Assembly (NCBI GenBank): GCA_963978905.1
Contig: OZ022259.1
Coordinates: 21,302,068-21,366,067, forward strand
DNA length: 64,000 bases
DNA from: Trichostrongylus colubriformis
Lineage: Eukaryota; Nematoda; Chromadorea; Rhabditida; Trichostrongylidae
Direction: 5' to 3'
The stretch's first letter is position 1. Each line of letters opens with the position of its first letter. Made by a program: the position numbers and the translations under genes. Below are positions 1 to 10,975 of the stretch, in pieces. The notes under the pieces were generated by a model. It had not been told where the DNA came from and ran no database searches. It saw only the letters and a program-made list of their open reading frames with translations.

Positions 1-485
1 GCGTCTTTGGTAAGGAATTATTTTATTCGTTCCTGGAGCTCCTACCCAGATGTAAGACTAGGATACTGCGTCGTATTACACTTTGCCACCCTTTATTTAC
101 ATTGACCCAAAAAAGAAATACGTGCAGATCGCTTTGGTTTGTTTCTGAGAAATTTTGGATGTTTAGGGAATTGCAGTCCTCCAAAGAATCCGTGCGAATA
201 ATTTATTGATACTTATACTTCATGTACTCAAAAAATGAATTTAAATACTTATAGTAATGATCAAAACAATGAATGGTTCAGTGCCAGCTGAGTGGTATTG
301 TAAGTTGCTTTGAAGTCAGTTTTTCCAAAAATACGGTAGCGGTCTGAGGATCGCGATGAAGTCTTGTTGATTATAGCGGTGAAACAGTCTCGTTTCAAGC
401 ACTGGGTACCGGTTTTTCAGATAAGAGAGGGGACCATTCGGAATGTAAAAAATGCGGTCATATCCTTGTTGGACTGTTTTTCCAG

Positions 486-620
486 TATTCTACAAAAGTA
501 GCTGAGGATATTGCAGTACTTTTGGAGAACATGAAAGATCACCCTTTGCTTCCAAAGACACCTGCGAATGTGCCTATGCAATTGATTAAGTTCTGTTCAG
601 TGTTTATGGGGCATGGATGA
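486..620 (+). CDS. Candidate terminal exon, unknown protein
   Basis: An open stretch of 44 codons plus TGA follows a strong nematode-type acceptor (TGTTTTTCCAG ending at 485) and begins in phase 0. The peptide starts YSTKVAEDIAVLLENMKDHP and ends in a histidine/glycine C-terminus at the stop. Composition is amphipathic and charged, as in real coding sequence, and no repeat copy of it was seen in the window. I do not recognise a family and found no convincing partner exon upstream, since only 485 bases are available. It could be the last exon of a gene entering from the left edge, or a decayed fragment. Confidence 0.3.
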   Translation, partial: YSTKVAEDIAVLLENMKDHPLLPKTPANVPMQLIKFCSVFMGHG

Positions 621-2123
621 CGGTCTGTTGAGAAGTTCCGAAATCGGAGTTTGACTTGATTGAAATCTGAAAATACTTGAGATGCGTGCATTGTTTGACC
701 TCCTGGGCTAATGCATCACTTGCGAACACATCTTGTCCGATTGTATTAACAGTTTCCGTTCAGTATAACAGTCGATCCGCGGGTGCTTTTGGATACGTCC
801 TTTTAAAATTTCAGTTACAATAGAAAATGCTTTATATACCTTTGATAAAGCCAACTAACTCCAAATTCAACAGTCTCCGAAATCACTCTATCCATCATTT
901 GATAGCGACTTCTTTTTTATTTTCCGCTTAGCAGTCTGATCACCTGCATCGACAGAACACGATTACTGTGATTTTTTTCAAAGTCACCGCGAGGCGTAAG
1001 TTAGTCATCTTGTGAAAAATTTAAGTACATGAAAAAAGGAATACTCGACTTCGTAATAGTAGAGAAAGAAAGAGATAAAACGTCGAGAAATCAGAGAAAT
1101 AGTGACCCATAGACCCTCTTCTCACTCTTATCCTTTCGCGCCCCTTAACATCACCACCTGATGGGCTAGATGCAGACGGACGAGAGGCTAGATTATCCAG
1201 TTGCAAAGGTTGAAGTGCCCTCGCCACAGCTCCCTCAGCGGATGCGTGGCAGCGCTCACTTCTTCTGAACCGGATTGTATTTTTAGGAAATGTGTATTAC
1301 TAGTTCCCACTTTCTCCTTACCCTACTGCGATGCCCGTGAAATGGCAGTTTATAAACCCATGAAAATGGCAAAAAAAAGCAAGCGATCCCATAATAGAAA
1401 GGAAAACGAAGGCAAAGAAGTATCATTGTAATATCAGGACTCCGTAGCTCCGATCATTCGAATTCCTCATTTGAGCTTTTTGTCTTGAGCTATAAATGTA
1501 ATCGAAATCCTCTTGCCGATCCACTCTGGCTGTGTAATGATCGTTTTGAAATTCATTTGATACCTCTTTTTTAGCGTACAGCAGATGTAGTGTAAAGTAT
1601 GATGGCTGAAAAAATCCGTTGGATAACTTTTTATAACGGGGCCTGCAGAAACGATTACTTTTTGAATTTTTTTTTTCAAATTCACGCCTACGACGCTGAT
1701 CAATGATAGCCACTAGACACTACGTCTCATTGTCTGCTTATAATAGACGTCTCAGATGTTCGTATACGTAGAGACTCCCCATCTAGGTCACCGTGCCGAG
1801 TGTCTTGCTAATCGCGCTGTGAATTGGCGCTGCCCCATTGGATGCAGCCGACGGCAGGCAGACAGTTCTGACGCTTACTTAGTGCCTTCTTGATCTTGAA
1901 AACTGCGCGGGGCTGACCGAGTCCCTGTGAAGAGCAGTTGCCCTCTAAGATTTCCGGGCTAGACGTAGTATGGCTGAAATGTATCATCAACTAGTGCAGG
2001 GCCAGGGTATTCCCTCGAAGAATTTTATGTCTTTATTGTGCGAACGCTTCTCGAAGAGAAATAGTAAACCGAGACACAATATCCATCGAGGCTTGACTTC
2101 GAGCTTTCTACTGGAGAAGGGTA
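621..2123. other. No supportable gene
   Basis: AT-rich sequence with overlapping short open frames on both strands (for example 1201-1431 + and 1423-1713 -). None has splice context, family resemblance or an open frame clearly better than the competing ones. I see no RNA gene here. Confidence 0.5.
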
Positions 2124-2271
2124 GGTTGCGTTCACACTTTGCGCCGGCAGGGCGTGGCTGCGTTCATGGACAGCGGGGCAGAGTGGCAGACACGACGCAG
2201 GCAACGAGACAGGATGGCACAAAGAACGCACAGAGACGCAGCCATCGGCACTGCCAAGTATGAACGCGGCC
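2124..2271. mobile_element. Fold-back MITE, family A
   Basis: The left end reads GTTGCGTTCACACTTTGCG and the right end is its approximate reverse complement (AAGTATGAACGCGGCC). The middle is GC-rich and carries the GGCGTGGCTGCGT / ACGCAGCCAT inner arms shared with the other copies. Non-coding; the open frames across it are by-products of GC richness. Confidence 0.6.
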
Positions 2272-2718
2272 GTACTGGCAGCAGAAGGCACCACTAAACA
2301 GACGCCTGTCCTTTCGTTGGAGTCGACTGAGTGTGTATACTCCAACGTCATGGGAGAGACGGAAGGATTTTCCCGAAAGATCAGATCTTTATCACATAAG
2401 TCAATTACGGCAAAAAATAAGGAAAACTAGAAGCCGTGTACATCAAGTTTCCTCTTATTTTATGGGAATAGCGCTCCGTTTCATCAGTTGCTAGGATGAC
2501 AGACGATCCCTCACAGTAATTTTTGCCTATCTCATGAATTGCACTTACGACGGGATAGGCACGATGAGAAGTCATTTCGGAAATGATTCAGGAAGGTACG
2601 TCATTGATTTCGTCATCACTGTTACGGTATTGGAGCACGTGGTGTTGTTTCTAATGTGCTATGCTATCACAGTGAGTGTGATGAGATGGGCACGGTGCCA
2701 GTGTTGCGGTGCTTCTTC

Positions 2719-2892
2719 GACCACGTTCATACTGTGCGCTGCCGGCGGCAGGGCATGGCTACGTGTCTCTGCGTCTTCGCATATGCCAGCCTACCTCTTT
2801 GCCTGTGTCGTCTCTGCACCTTCCCCATGCCACTCTACCTCCCTGCTTGTGAAAGCAGTAACATTGCGTCGGCGCTTGATATGAATGTGGTC
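2719..2892. mobile_element. Fold-back MITE, family A
   Basis: Left terminus GACCACGTTCATACTGTGCG and right terminus ATGAATGTGGTC are inverted. The inner arms carry the family's GGCAGGGCATGGCTACGTG motif. More diverged than the copies at 9.2 and 36.9 kb, so probably older. Confidence 0.55.
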
Positions 2893-4406
2893 CTCTGTTC
2901 GATAGCGCAATGCCAAAAAATCTAAAATATTTCAAATAGCTTAGCGGAGACTGGGTATTGTCGTTTTCTGAATTTCATGAACTCTGATGAAGGTCTATTC
3001 ATCATTATTCCGGAGGCTAGGTCAAGCTGGATCTTTGGTTGGAGAGCATTCCGTCACGTACGACCTCTTCAAAAAAGTGGGAGGAATCAAATGCGGATTG
3101 AGCCTCCGAACCCATGCATCCTTCACTGAATTTCTTCGACAAAAGGCCGAGGCAAAACGATTTTGGCATCGATATGGTAGCAAGAACATCATAAAAGAAC
3201 GGATACGGTCAAAGCCGATCGAGTTCTGGAGATGTGGCTCTGACTAGACGGTGGACAAACGGGCTCCCGTGAAGTATCAGTATAGCGAATATATGTATTA
3301 TACACTCGCTTCAGGTTCGCGTATCAGAAAAATAATAATGTGAATTTCAGTCATGAAAAAAATTGAAAACTAATGGGACATTCTAATAGTGTCACGACCG
3401 CGTGTGCTTGATCCAACAACGCCTCTCTGAGCACCCACTCAAAATGGACCTGTCATTCTCTATAACTCATTTCCGTTCAAAGTCCTCCTTTGTCAGTATT
3501 AATTTAGGATTTCCGTCTAACCTTGTGAACCGTACTTCAGGAGGCTTGTAATCAATTCCACTGCTTTTCCTCACTGGTGTACCCAATACAGAGACTATAT
3601 AGCAGCGGAATTGGTCACTCATAATGTGGTCCGCGTCCATTCGATGCAACTAATCCATATCCCGTTATTTGGTAATGTATAGCAGACTTAATTAGGGGTT
3701 GATAAACAATATGTTATTAGTAGATAAGTCTCTGCATCTCATTCCATAAGCTCAAAGTGCTCCCCAATGTCTCTACTGCTTTCAGTCGTCAAATACACGG
3801 CGCATCTGGGGAGGGTCTTTCCCTTTATCAGCACATAAGTTACTCACAATAACTAGCATCGATTGACAAGCTGGGAACGGTTTAGGTGGATGGTATGAGT
3901 TTGTTCTGAACTCCTTTGTGTTACTTGAGAGATGGCGTTGGCGATAAATTCTGCCAGCGTAATCTCATTAAAGTCAGTAAAAGTTTCCCTCGTCTAATGG
4001 ATACGGTCGACGATGACCGCCAATTGCCCACTGGAACAGCTGCCCTCTGTAAATGTTTAGTGTTTTGGCACCTGTTCTCAGTGGACCTAGACTCCACGCG
4101 GTCTCCTATCCCGTTGGAGTAGCAGTTGCTTCGGTGTACAAACTGTAGTGAGACCACACTTTTGTGTTCCAGTTCTCCTTGAAAATGATCAGACAGTTGT
4201 ATAAAAATCCTACCCAGGAATGCGCCTCAAATATTACTTTTTATGTTCAACGTGAAACTTTCGATTTGCTTCGTGTGCCTCAGCGGCTGCTAGCTCGCTG
4301 ATTCCCTTTTTTTACTCATGTTCCCTCTCCACTCCATAGGTCTGAAATTTTACTATTCAAAATGCTTCAAAGATTGAAGAACGAAAGGTGATTGAATCTT
4401 TATCAT
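2893..4406. other. No supportable gene; one weak open frame
   Basis: The longest open frame (2987-3247, +, 86 codons) ends in a peptide with FWHRYG and EFWRCGSD. A second frame is open over part of the same stretch and there is no clear donor after it, so I do not call a gene. The CG pair in RCGSD superficially recalls a metalloprotease cysteine switch, but the surrounding residues do not fit one. Confidence 0.4.
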
Positions 4407-4836
4407 TTAAAGGAATCTTCCATGGAAAAATGAGTTCTCATGCTACCTATATGTTTATAGTGTATTTAGCTAATGTGAGTCTCATGCAAAGTTTCACGCG
4501 AAACAAATGTGAATTCGGCCAAGATACAGCACCACAAAGTCTTGGCCGGGTGGGCGGGGACTACGAGCAAGTGCCCATTCCGTCGTTCGCCGCTGTTGGA
4601 GATGCACTGTAGGAACAGGAAGTCACGTAAACACTTCCACTCTCCGTGCTCAACCGCGGCGGAGACCGGGCTTTGACTCGGAGGCCCCGCCCACCCGACC
4701 AAGAATTTGGGGAGCTGTATTTTAGCCAAATTCTCACTTTTTCACGTGAATCTCTGCATGCGGCCCTTACTAGGCAAATACAACATAAATATAAGGATAA
4801 CAGAAAAGCTCATTTTTCCGTGGACGATTCTTTAAG
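4407..4836. mobile_element. TTAA-flanked MITE, family B (old copy)
   Basis: Starts TTTAAAGGAATCTTCCATGG and ends TGGACGATTCTTTAAG, with about 170-bp inverted arms resembling those of the copies at 7.1 and 29.6 kb. It is clearly more diverged than those two. Its right end supplies the TTTAAG immediately before the open frame at 4837. Confidence 0.55.
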
Positions 4837-4977
4837 ATCCCTACTCTCTCAAAAACCACGCCTCTTGAGCAGTGGCTTTCGAATCGCGAGTTTCTCCTTT
4901 GGCAAGACTTTATCGATGAAGATTTGGAAAGACATGAGGAAGAGAAGCAGAAAAGAGGAGTATTTGTGATTATTTGA
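4837..4977 (+). CDS. Candidate terminal exon, charged peptide
   Basis: A 46-codon open frame ends in TGA and begins directly after TTTAAG, the right end of a family B MITE. It encodes a strongly charged, helix-like peptide containing PLEQWLSNREFLLWQDFIDE followed by an acid/lysine-rich run. An overlapping frame is also open, but this one has the more protein-like composition. If real, the MITE end would be acting as the splice acceptor; equally it could be a pseudogene fragment. Family not recognised. Confidence 0.3.
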   Translation: MPTLSKTTPLEQWLSNREFLLWQDFIDEDLERHEEEKQKRGVFVII

Positions 4978-5171
4978 ACTTTTAGTTTATCCTCAGAAAA
5001 TCTACTTAAACGAACGTCATGGCACTATGACGTGTGGGAGCACCAACTCTGTGAGACTTTCCACTTCTCACATCTATGTACAGTATCCTTTTCCATAATC
5101 ACAATGAAAAATATGAACACAGTAGTCTAGAAAACAAGTTTGTCAGAAGTTATTTCCTGTGGAAGCCATAG

Positions 5172-5264
5172 ATGTCTTTCATTTCTGTAGCGCTCTCTCT
5201 ATTTTGCGCGTCTCAGAACGGGGCATTGGCGGCGACCGCATCGTCGGAAGTGTCGCCACGAGCG
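5172..5264 (+). CDS. Candidate signal-peptide first exon
   Basis: ATG at 5172 opens 31 codons whose start, MSFISVALSLFCASQNGALA, has the length and hydrophobic core of a secretory signal peptide. It ends at a possible GTGTAT donor in phase 0. It lies upstream of, and in the same orientation as, the metalloprotease exons, which still lack a signal peptide. There is no intermediate exon to prove a connection. Speculative. Confidence 0.2.
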
Positions 5265-5629
5265 GTGTATGGACGATAATCACCAGTTTTCGGTATCCTG
5301 CTAGGCGATTCACACTCCTTGAGTTGGGTTTTTACGGAGCATATACGTTTATCGTTATTAAATCATATTTTATCGACCCAAGAGAAGGCCAAGGCAGTGG
5401 TCTACATTAGTGACAGCAGCATCGAGCTCTTCAGCCAGACAAAAATATCCAACAGAAAGTTCACTTTGAGCATATTGGTGTTCGACGGAAGAAGTCTATC
5501 AAGAGAGTAATGCCACCTCCTCCTTCTTAAGGAAAGACTCGCGCACAGTTCACACTTTCAACGCAGGCGGCGGCAGTTGCCACCATTGAATCAAAGGGTT
5601 TTCATACCTGCGCAACAGCATATTTCTTA

Positions 5630-5815
5630 GGCCACGGTCGTACTTTGCGGTGCCGACGGCAAGGCGTGACTGCGTATCTCTGCGTCTCCGCCTGGGCCTC
5701 TTTCATTCCTGCAACGTCTTGTTGTCTGCGTCGTCTCTGCATCTCCAACGTGCCACTCTGCCTTGTTGCCTTTGAACGCAGCCACGCCCTGCCTGCGTAA
5801 AGTATGAACGCTGCT
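5630..5815. mobile_element. Fold-back MITE, family A
   Basis: Left end GGCCACGGTCGTACTTTGCG, right end AAAGTATGAACGCTGC, with inverted inner arms (GGCGTGACTGCGT / AACGCAGCCACGCC). A 24-bp unit containing TACCAACTGCTATAGGTCGC is tandemly duplicated immediately to its right (about 5813-5860). Confidence 0.6.
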
Positions 5816-6182
5816 ACCAACTGCTATAGGTCGCTGTTACCAACTGCTATAGGTCGCTTTGGATGATCTTTGAATCCCTAACTTTGCTTTGCATCCGCCT
5901 TTTTGCTTGTATTGCTGTTGGCAAAACAAGCCATTTGGGTGCAAGTGCAGAAATGGATCTTTCCAGTCACAGGTTGACTTTGTTTCCGACGTACAGGGTT
6001 ACTTCGGTGTTTTCCTAGATCTTTGTCAGAACCGCTGGAGGGGGATTTTGACGGTATGTTGAACAAAATCGTAGATCATGAGCCACGTTTAGGCTTTTGA
6101 GGAAGACCATCTGGACGAAACGTCAGGCCATCAATAAATATTCCTCCTAACAACCTCGTTGGCATGACAGAAGAAGCCTTAT

Positions 6183-7005
6183 CACTCCTGAAAAGATTGC
6201 CACCATGTCACTGATGAATATTTTTACCCTAGTTGTAACATTCCCCGGACTGAGGATAGTTTTACAGCAGGCCAGTGCGGACAACCTCAAATTCGCCCGA
6301 GTACCGGAGTACAAGAGTTTTTGCTTTGCAATTTTCCTCCTTACCAGATCAGACTACTTCCCTAAAGTTAATTGCAACAGCATCAACATTGTTGTAGGAA
6401 ATCGCTGTTAATGTTTATTAGTAAAGAACTTTGAGGCTTTATCATGCTTTTGGGCAGCTGTCACATGTTTGTGGGCACAAACCTCTCACGTTTTTGCCAA
6501 GAATATCATCATTACAATACTTCTTGTAGCTACCCGAGCACAGACTGGGAATCATGTCTTGGCAACTCTGAAACGATTTCGTTGTGATTTATGTGATGAA
6601 TTTGCAGCGACGACTATTTCCTAGGATCTCACGTATGATCTACTACTACATGAGCAAATGTCACCTGGGCCATTACTCCTTCTCGAGTGAAGACATTGAG
6701 AGCAATAAAAGCGATGAGCACGTAAAAGAGCATCCTTGCTTTTGCTGCAAGACTGTGGCTCCGACAACATCCATCACTTATATACAGCAGCAAACGTGCT
6801 GCTTAGTAAGGACGAGGCTAATCGTCGCATCTGTTTGTTAGACCTCAGAATAGAGCAAATAGAAAGTATCGTTATTTCGTGCACTGTCGAAAATCAACAA
6901 TTAGGGCACATGGAACAATGCATCCATCCCGACTTTCCCATTGCTTCGGAAGTGCGATAATGACGGCCTCTAGAAGCAGTGCATGTCTGTCCTGTACATG
7001 TCGAT
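6183..7005. repeat. Left arm of about 825-bp inverted repeat
   Basis: From CACTCCTGAAAAGATTGCC to the CATGTCGAT at 7005 this arm matches the reverse complement of 8106-8930 with few substitutions over more than 800 bp. Short open frames in the two arms are mirror copies (for example 6205-6411 + and 8701-8895 -). That shows duplication rather than two genes. No transposase was recognised in the arm. Confidence 0.75.
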
Positions 7006-7096
7006 GGATAATGGCACGCGTATCAATTCTCCAGGATTTTTAGGTTCTTCGATGTTAAGATATTTCGATGAGCTTCAGCTCTTACATGACACTTAA

Positions 7097-7521
7097 AGGA
7101 ATCGTCCACGGAAAATGAGTTTTTGTGTTACCCATATATTTATGTTGTATTTGCCTAATGTTGGCCTCATGCAAAATTTCACGCGAAAAAATGTGAATCT
7201 GGCTGAGATACAGCACCACAAAGTGCGGTCCCAGTGGGCGGGGCCTCTGTGTAAAAGCCTCGTACCGCGTCCGCCGTGGTCGGAGACGCATTGTAGGAAC
7301 AGAAGGTTACGTAAACAGTCCCACTCTCCGTTCCCAACGGCTGCGGAAGACAGGACGAGGCTTTTACACGGAGGCCCCGCCCACTGGGACCGCACTTTGT
7401 GGTGCTGTATCTCAGCCAGATTCACATTTTTTCGCGTGAAATTTTGCATGAGGCCAACATTAGGCAAATACAACATAAATATATGGGTAACACAAAAACT
7501 CATTTTCCGTGGACGATTCCT
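7097..7521. mobile_element. TTAA-flanked MITE, family B (young copy)
   Basis: A 425-bp element with terminal inverted repeats of about 170 bp (ends AGGAATCGTCCACGG and CCGTGGACGATTCCT), flanked on both sides by TTAA (7093-7096 and 7522-7525). It sits in the spacer of the large inverted repeat. The long open frames on both strands (7093-7503 -, 7115-7525 +) are mirror images caused by the inverted arms and are not genes. TTAA targets are typical of piggyBac-like transposition; that assignment is inference. Confidence 0.75.
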
Positions 7522-8105
7522 TTAAGTGAGGAAAATGCTTTTAGAAGTAAGACGCTTATACTCCTTGGAAAACTAATTGCAGCAGTGCATGTATTGCTGC
7601 TCAGTGGGAGTCAGCTCACAAGCATATCAGTTTGGTGCCGATTACGTGGCGCTGGGGAAACTGTAGGTGATCCTGGGGAGACATCGATCGAGGATTCCAC
7701 TACTGGAATGTGGATGCAGCAGGGCACTCTTTACTACTACACGACTTCCGCCCTTATCTAATGTATTTCTCTAATTGTCATCTCCACTTTCGAAGGTGAC
7801 GTTGCTATTTATGTTGGGTCGAGTCACACATGATTTCCGAGTTTCTCCCGCATTCACCAATCATTTCGGAACGCAACTTCACCATTCTCGATAAAGCGGG
7901 GTGTGAAACAGGGGCACGCATGGGTCGAGAAGTCCCCAAAATGTGCATTGTTGTTTGAAATGGAAAAAGAAGACGTCTCTTTTCTGGAAAATTCGATGAC
8001 CATCTCCTTGTAGAGGTTTTCGGACAGATGGAATGATATCTAAAAAGGTCGTCAACCGATCGATAAGCACACTTTGTACTGAGCAGCAATACATGAGCTC
8101 GTAGC

Positions 8106-8930
8106 TATCGACATGCACAGAACAGACATGCACTGCTTCTAGAGGCCGTCATTATCGCACATCCGGAGCAATGGGAAAGTCGGGATGGACGCATTGTTCC
8201 ATGTGCCCTAATTGTTGATTTTCGACAGTGCACGAAATAACGATACTTTCTATTTGCTCTATTCTGAGGTCTAACAAACAGATGCGACGATTAGCCTCGT
8301 CCTTACTAAGCAGCACGTTTGCTGCTGTATATAAGTGATGGATGTTGTCGGAGCCACAGTCTTGCAGCAAAAGCAAGGATGCTCTTTTACGTGCTCATCG
8401 CTTTAATTGCTGTCAATGTCTTCACTCGAGAAGGAGTAATTTCCCAGGTGACATTTGCTCATGTAGTAGTAGATCATACGTGAGATCCTAGGAAATAGTC
8501 GTCGCTGCAAATTCATCACATAAATCACAACGAAATTGTTTCAGAGTTGCCAAGACATGATTCCCAGTCTGTGCTCGGGTAGCTACAAGAAGTATTGTAA
8601 TGATGATATTCTTGGCAAAAACGTGAGAGGTTTGTGCCCACAAACATGTGACAGCTGCCCAAAAGCATGATAAAGCCTCAAAGCTCTTTACTAATAAACA
8701 TTAACAGCAATTTCCTACAACAATGTTGATGCTGTTGCAATTAACTTTAGGGAAGTAGTCTGATCTGGTAAGGAGGAAAATTACAAAGCAAAAACTCTTG
8801 TACTCCGGTACTCGGGCGAATTTGAGGTTGTCCGCACTGGCCTGCTGTAAAACTATCCTCAGTCCGGGGAATGTTACAACTAGGGTAAAATACATTCATC
8901 AGTGACATGTCGGCAATCTTTTCAGGAGTG
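8106..8930. repeat. Right arm of about 825-bp inverted repeat
   Basis: Reverse-complement partner of 6183-7005. The spacer between the arms is 7006-8105, about 1.1 kb. Apart from the family B MITE, the spacer shows no recognisable coding content. Confidence 0.75.
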
Positions 8931-9237
8931 TTTTACAAAAAAAAAAAAAATAGTTAAACACAAGCAGCAGGTGAATACCATCAACGACCACAATCCAGTC
9001 AGCCTCCTTGCTCGGAAGTTCTCTTTATAGCCCTCAAAAATCGACGACGGAGCACAAGAAACATAAATATAACCGAAATGCGTTGTTAACTTGCTGTGCG
9101 CTACTTGTAGGCGGGGGCATTCCATGAGCCTTGCCTGTAGATCATTGTTCCAGCATAACCTGAACAATACAGCACAGGTGGGACACGATACGGATAAATT
9201 ATTTTAAGCTAAGAAGTGTGGGTTGTACCAAGGCTTA

Positions 9238-9409
9238 GCCGCGTTCATACTTTGCACCGGCAGGGTGTGGCTGCGTTCACAGACAGTGAGACTGAATGGC
9301 ACGGGAGTGGTTCAGAGACGACGCAGGCAACGATACATGGTGGCACAAGATGAGACGCAGAGGCAAGAAGCCACGCCTTCCGCCGGCATCGCAAAGTATG
9401 ACCGCAGCC
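9238..9409. mobile_element. Fold-back MITE, family A
   Basis: Left end GCCGCGTTCATACTTTGCAC, right end GCAAAGTATGACCGCAGC, with inner inverted arms (GGCTGCGTTCACAGAC on the left). Short open frames on both strands result from GC content. Confidence 0.65.
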
Positions 9410-10604
9410 GTATACTGTGTATTTTACAGTTGTAAAAGATGTTCCTGACACGTGAGACCATCGCTCGTCCCACCGTCCTTCGAAAGTGACTAAGCGTCTG
9501 TATAGTAGGACGCAACGTATTGTTTGACCGAATCTCATGTCAAAATGGATTTTGTATCTGCTCACAAAAAGACCCTGTGTATGCTGTCAGATGAGATGAC
9601 TCGGTTCTACATAGGGAAGGCAGCTGAGCCATCCATCTCGGCAGGGGACGGATGGGAAAAGGCAAGCTTATAGACTGGTGAAACGTAGTACTTAGGCCAA
9701 CTTCTGTGTAATCGAACACAGTATAATATATGCACTGGATATAACGTGTATGTATTCGAATGATAACGCCGAAATTATACCGCTTTTTCCCAAACTTGGA
9801 CGGATATAGCTTTGAAATGTGAAATGTGCACCGAAGTCACTGGTATCTCATTGATTTGAATAGTAGTAAGCGCAAATAGGTAAATAATGGAGAAGAGATT
9901 CCGTTGATATTGGCTCTTTCCACCAACGATGTTCTACATAGGGAAGGCAGCTGAGCCATCCATTTTGTCTTTTCAAACAAAAAATTCCTATAAAATCACA
10001 AGTTTGTGCGGTATTTTATAAATCATTCGTATTTCTATATGTTAGAATGGGGCCGATTTTAAGGCTGGCGAAGTGGTGGGTCCAGTTGACAAAAATTGAC
10101 TAGACCGGGAATAGCTTAGAAGACAATCATCAGCTTTGGAAGATCGAGCAGTCACGTGTTCCTTACTTGGTCTCGATCTTTTCTACAAATTTCAATAATT
10201 GATTGATCGAGTACTCTCATCGTTCTTTTTCTAAGTCTAGCGTTTGATCAAAAATGCAATATTTCCTTTCGAAATCCTCGTTCAGCATTGCCTAATGAAC
10301 CTGTCGGAACGATTTTTTGCTCTATTGGAAATATGCTTGAATTTTATTCTGGCTGTAAATCAGATTGATTTCAAAGCTATGTGATAGGGGCCCAGATGAC
10401 ATTATTTCACTATCCACTTTTCAACAGATATTCAAGGAGTCCGGTCCATTCGCTTAGTTTCCTGTCGAAAAATTCCGAATTTCGTTCTGTGTAAGTTTGT
10501 GCTGGTAAGTAACGAACAGTTCTTCGTAAAGAAAATGAACAGTAAAGAAAATCTTCGTGGAAATCAGTTCACTTTTGTATTTACTTACTGAGGATCGCTT
10601 GCGA

Positions 10605-10862
10605 AGTTTCACGCAAAAGACAAGAATCTGGTTGAGATAGCGCTTTTCAAGTGATTTCCAGTCTGGGCCGTCCGAGTGGGAGCAGCCACGGGGGCTCTGG
10701 GAGCGAAGACGTCACGGTCACGTGGTCAGGGACGCAGAGTGAGAAGCAGTTCAACGTTGAATTGCCTTCTTGCAGCCGACGGCTGTCCAAATGTCGCTCG
10801 ACGGGGATTCAGATGAATTGCTCCTGTTCCACTTTTTCGATTTCTGCATAGGAACAAAAAAT
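10605..10862. mobile_element. MITE, family D (related ends to family B)
   Basis: Contains GTTTCACGCAAAAGACAAG and a GC-rich core (GGGAGCAGCCACGGGGGCTC). Its reverse complement recurs at 12,840-13,065, and related copies lie at about 56.7-57.2 and 61.0-61.4 kb. The 10,651-10,851 open frame falls inside it and is not a gene. Confidence 0.5.
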
Positions 10863-10975
10863 TTCCGATTTTTGTTTCTGTTTGTGTACTGTATCTAGTA
10901 TAGTGGAATTAGGAACTAAGAGGAATTAGAATCATAGAATTTGCGTCGAAGATTCCGTTAAGGTACAATTTTCAG

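Larger units (their letters stand above)
8931..10975. other. Repeat-rich DNA upstream of the metalloprotease exons
   Basis: Contains a family A MITE, a 33-bp direct repeat (GTTCTACATAGGGAAGGCAG..., at 9603 and 9930), a piece of the family C fold-back (about 9985-10,090) and a family D MITE. I looked here for the propeptide and the N-terminal half of the catalytic domain and did not find them. They must lie further upstream, outside the window, or be too diverged to see. Confidence 0.5.

Noticed and set aside
2987..3247. Possible metalloprotease propeptide (RCGSD)
   Set aside because: Residues around the Cys do not match the cysteine switch PRCGxPD and there is no donor; a second frame is open over part of it.
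7093..7525. 136-codon open frames on both strands
   Set aside because: They are mirror images produced by the inverted arms of a MITE and are near-identical in sequence on the two strands.
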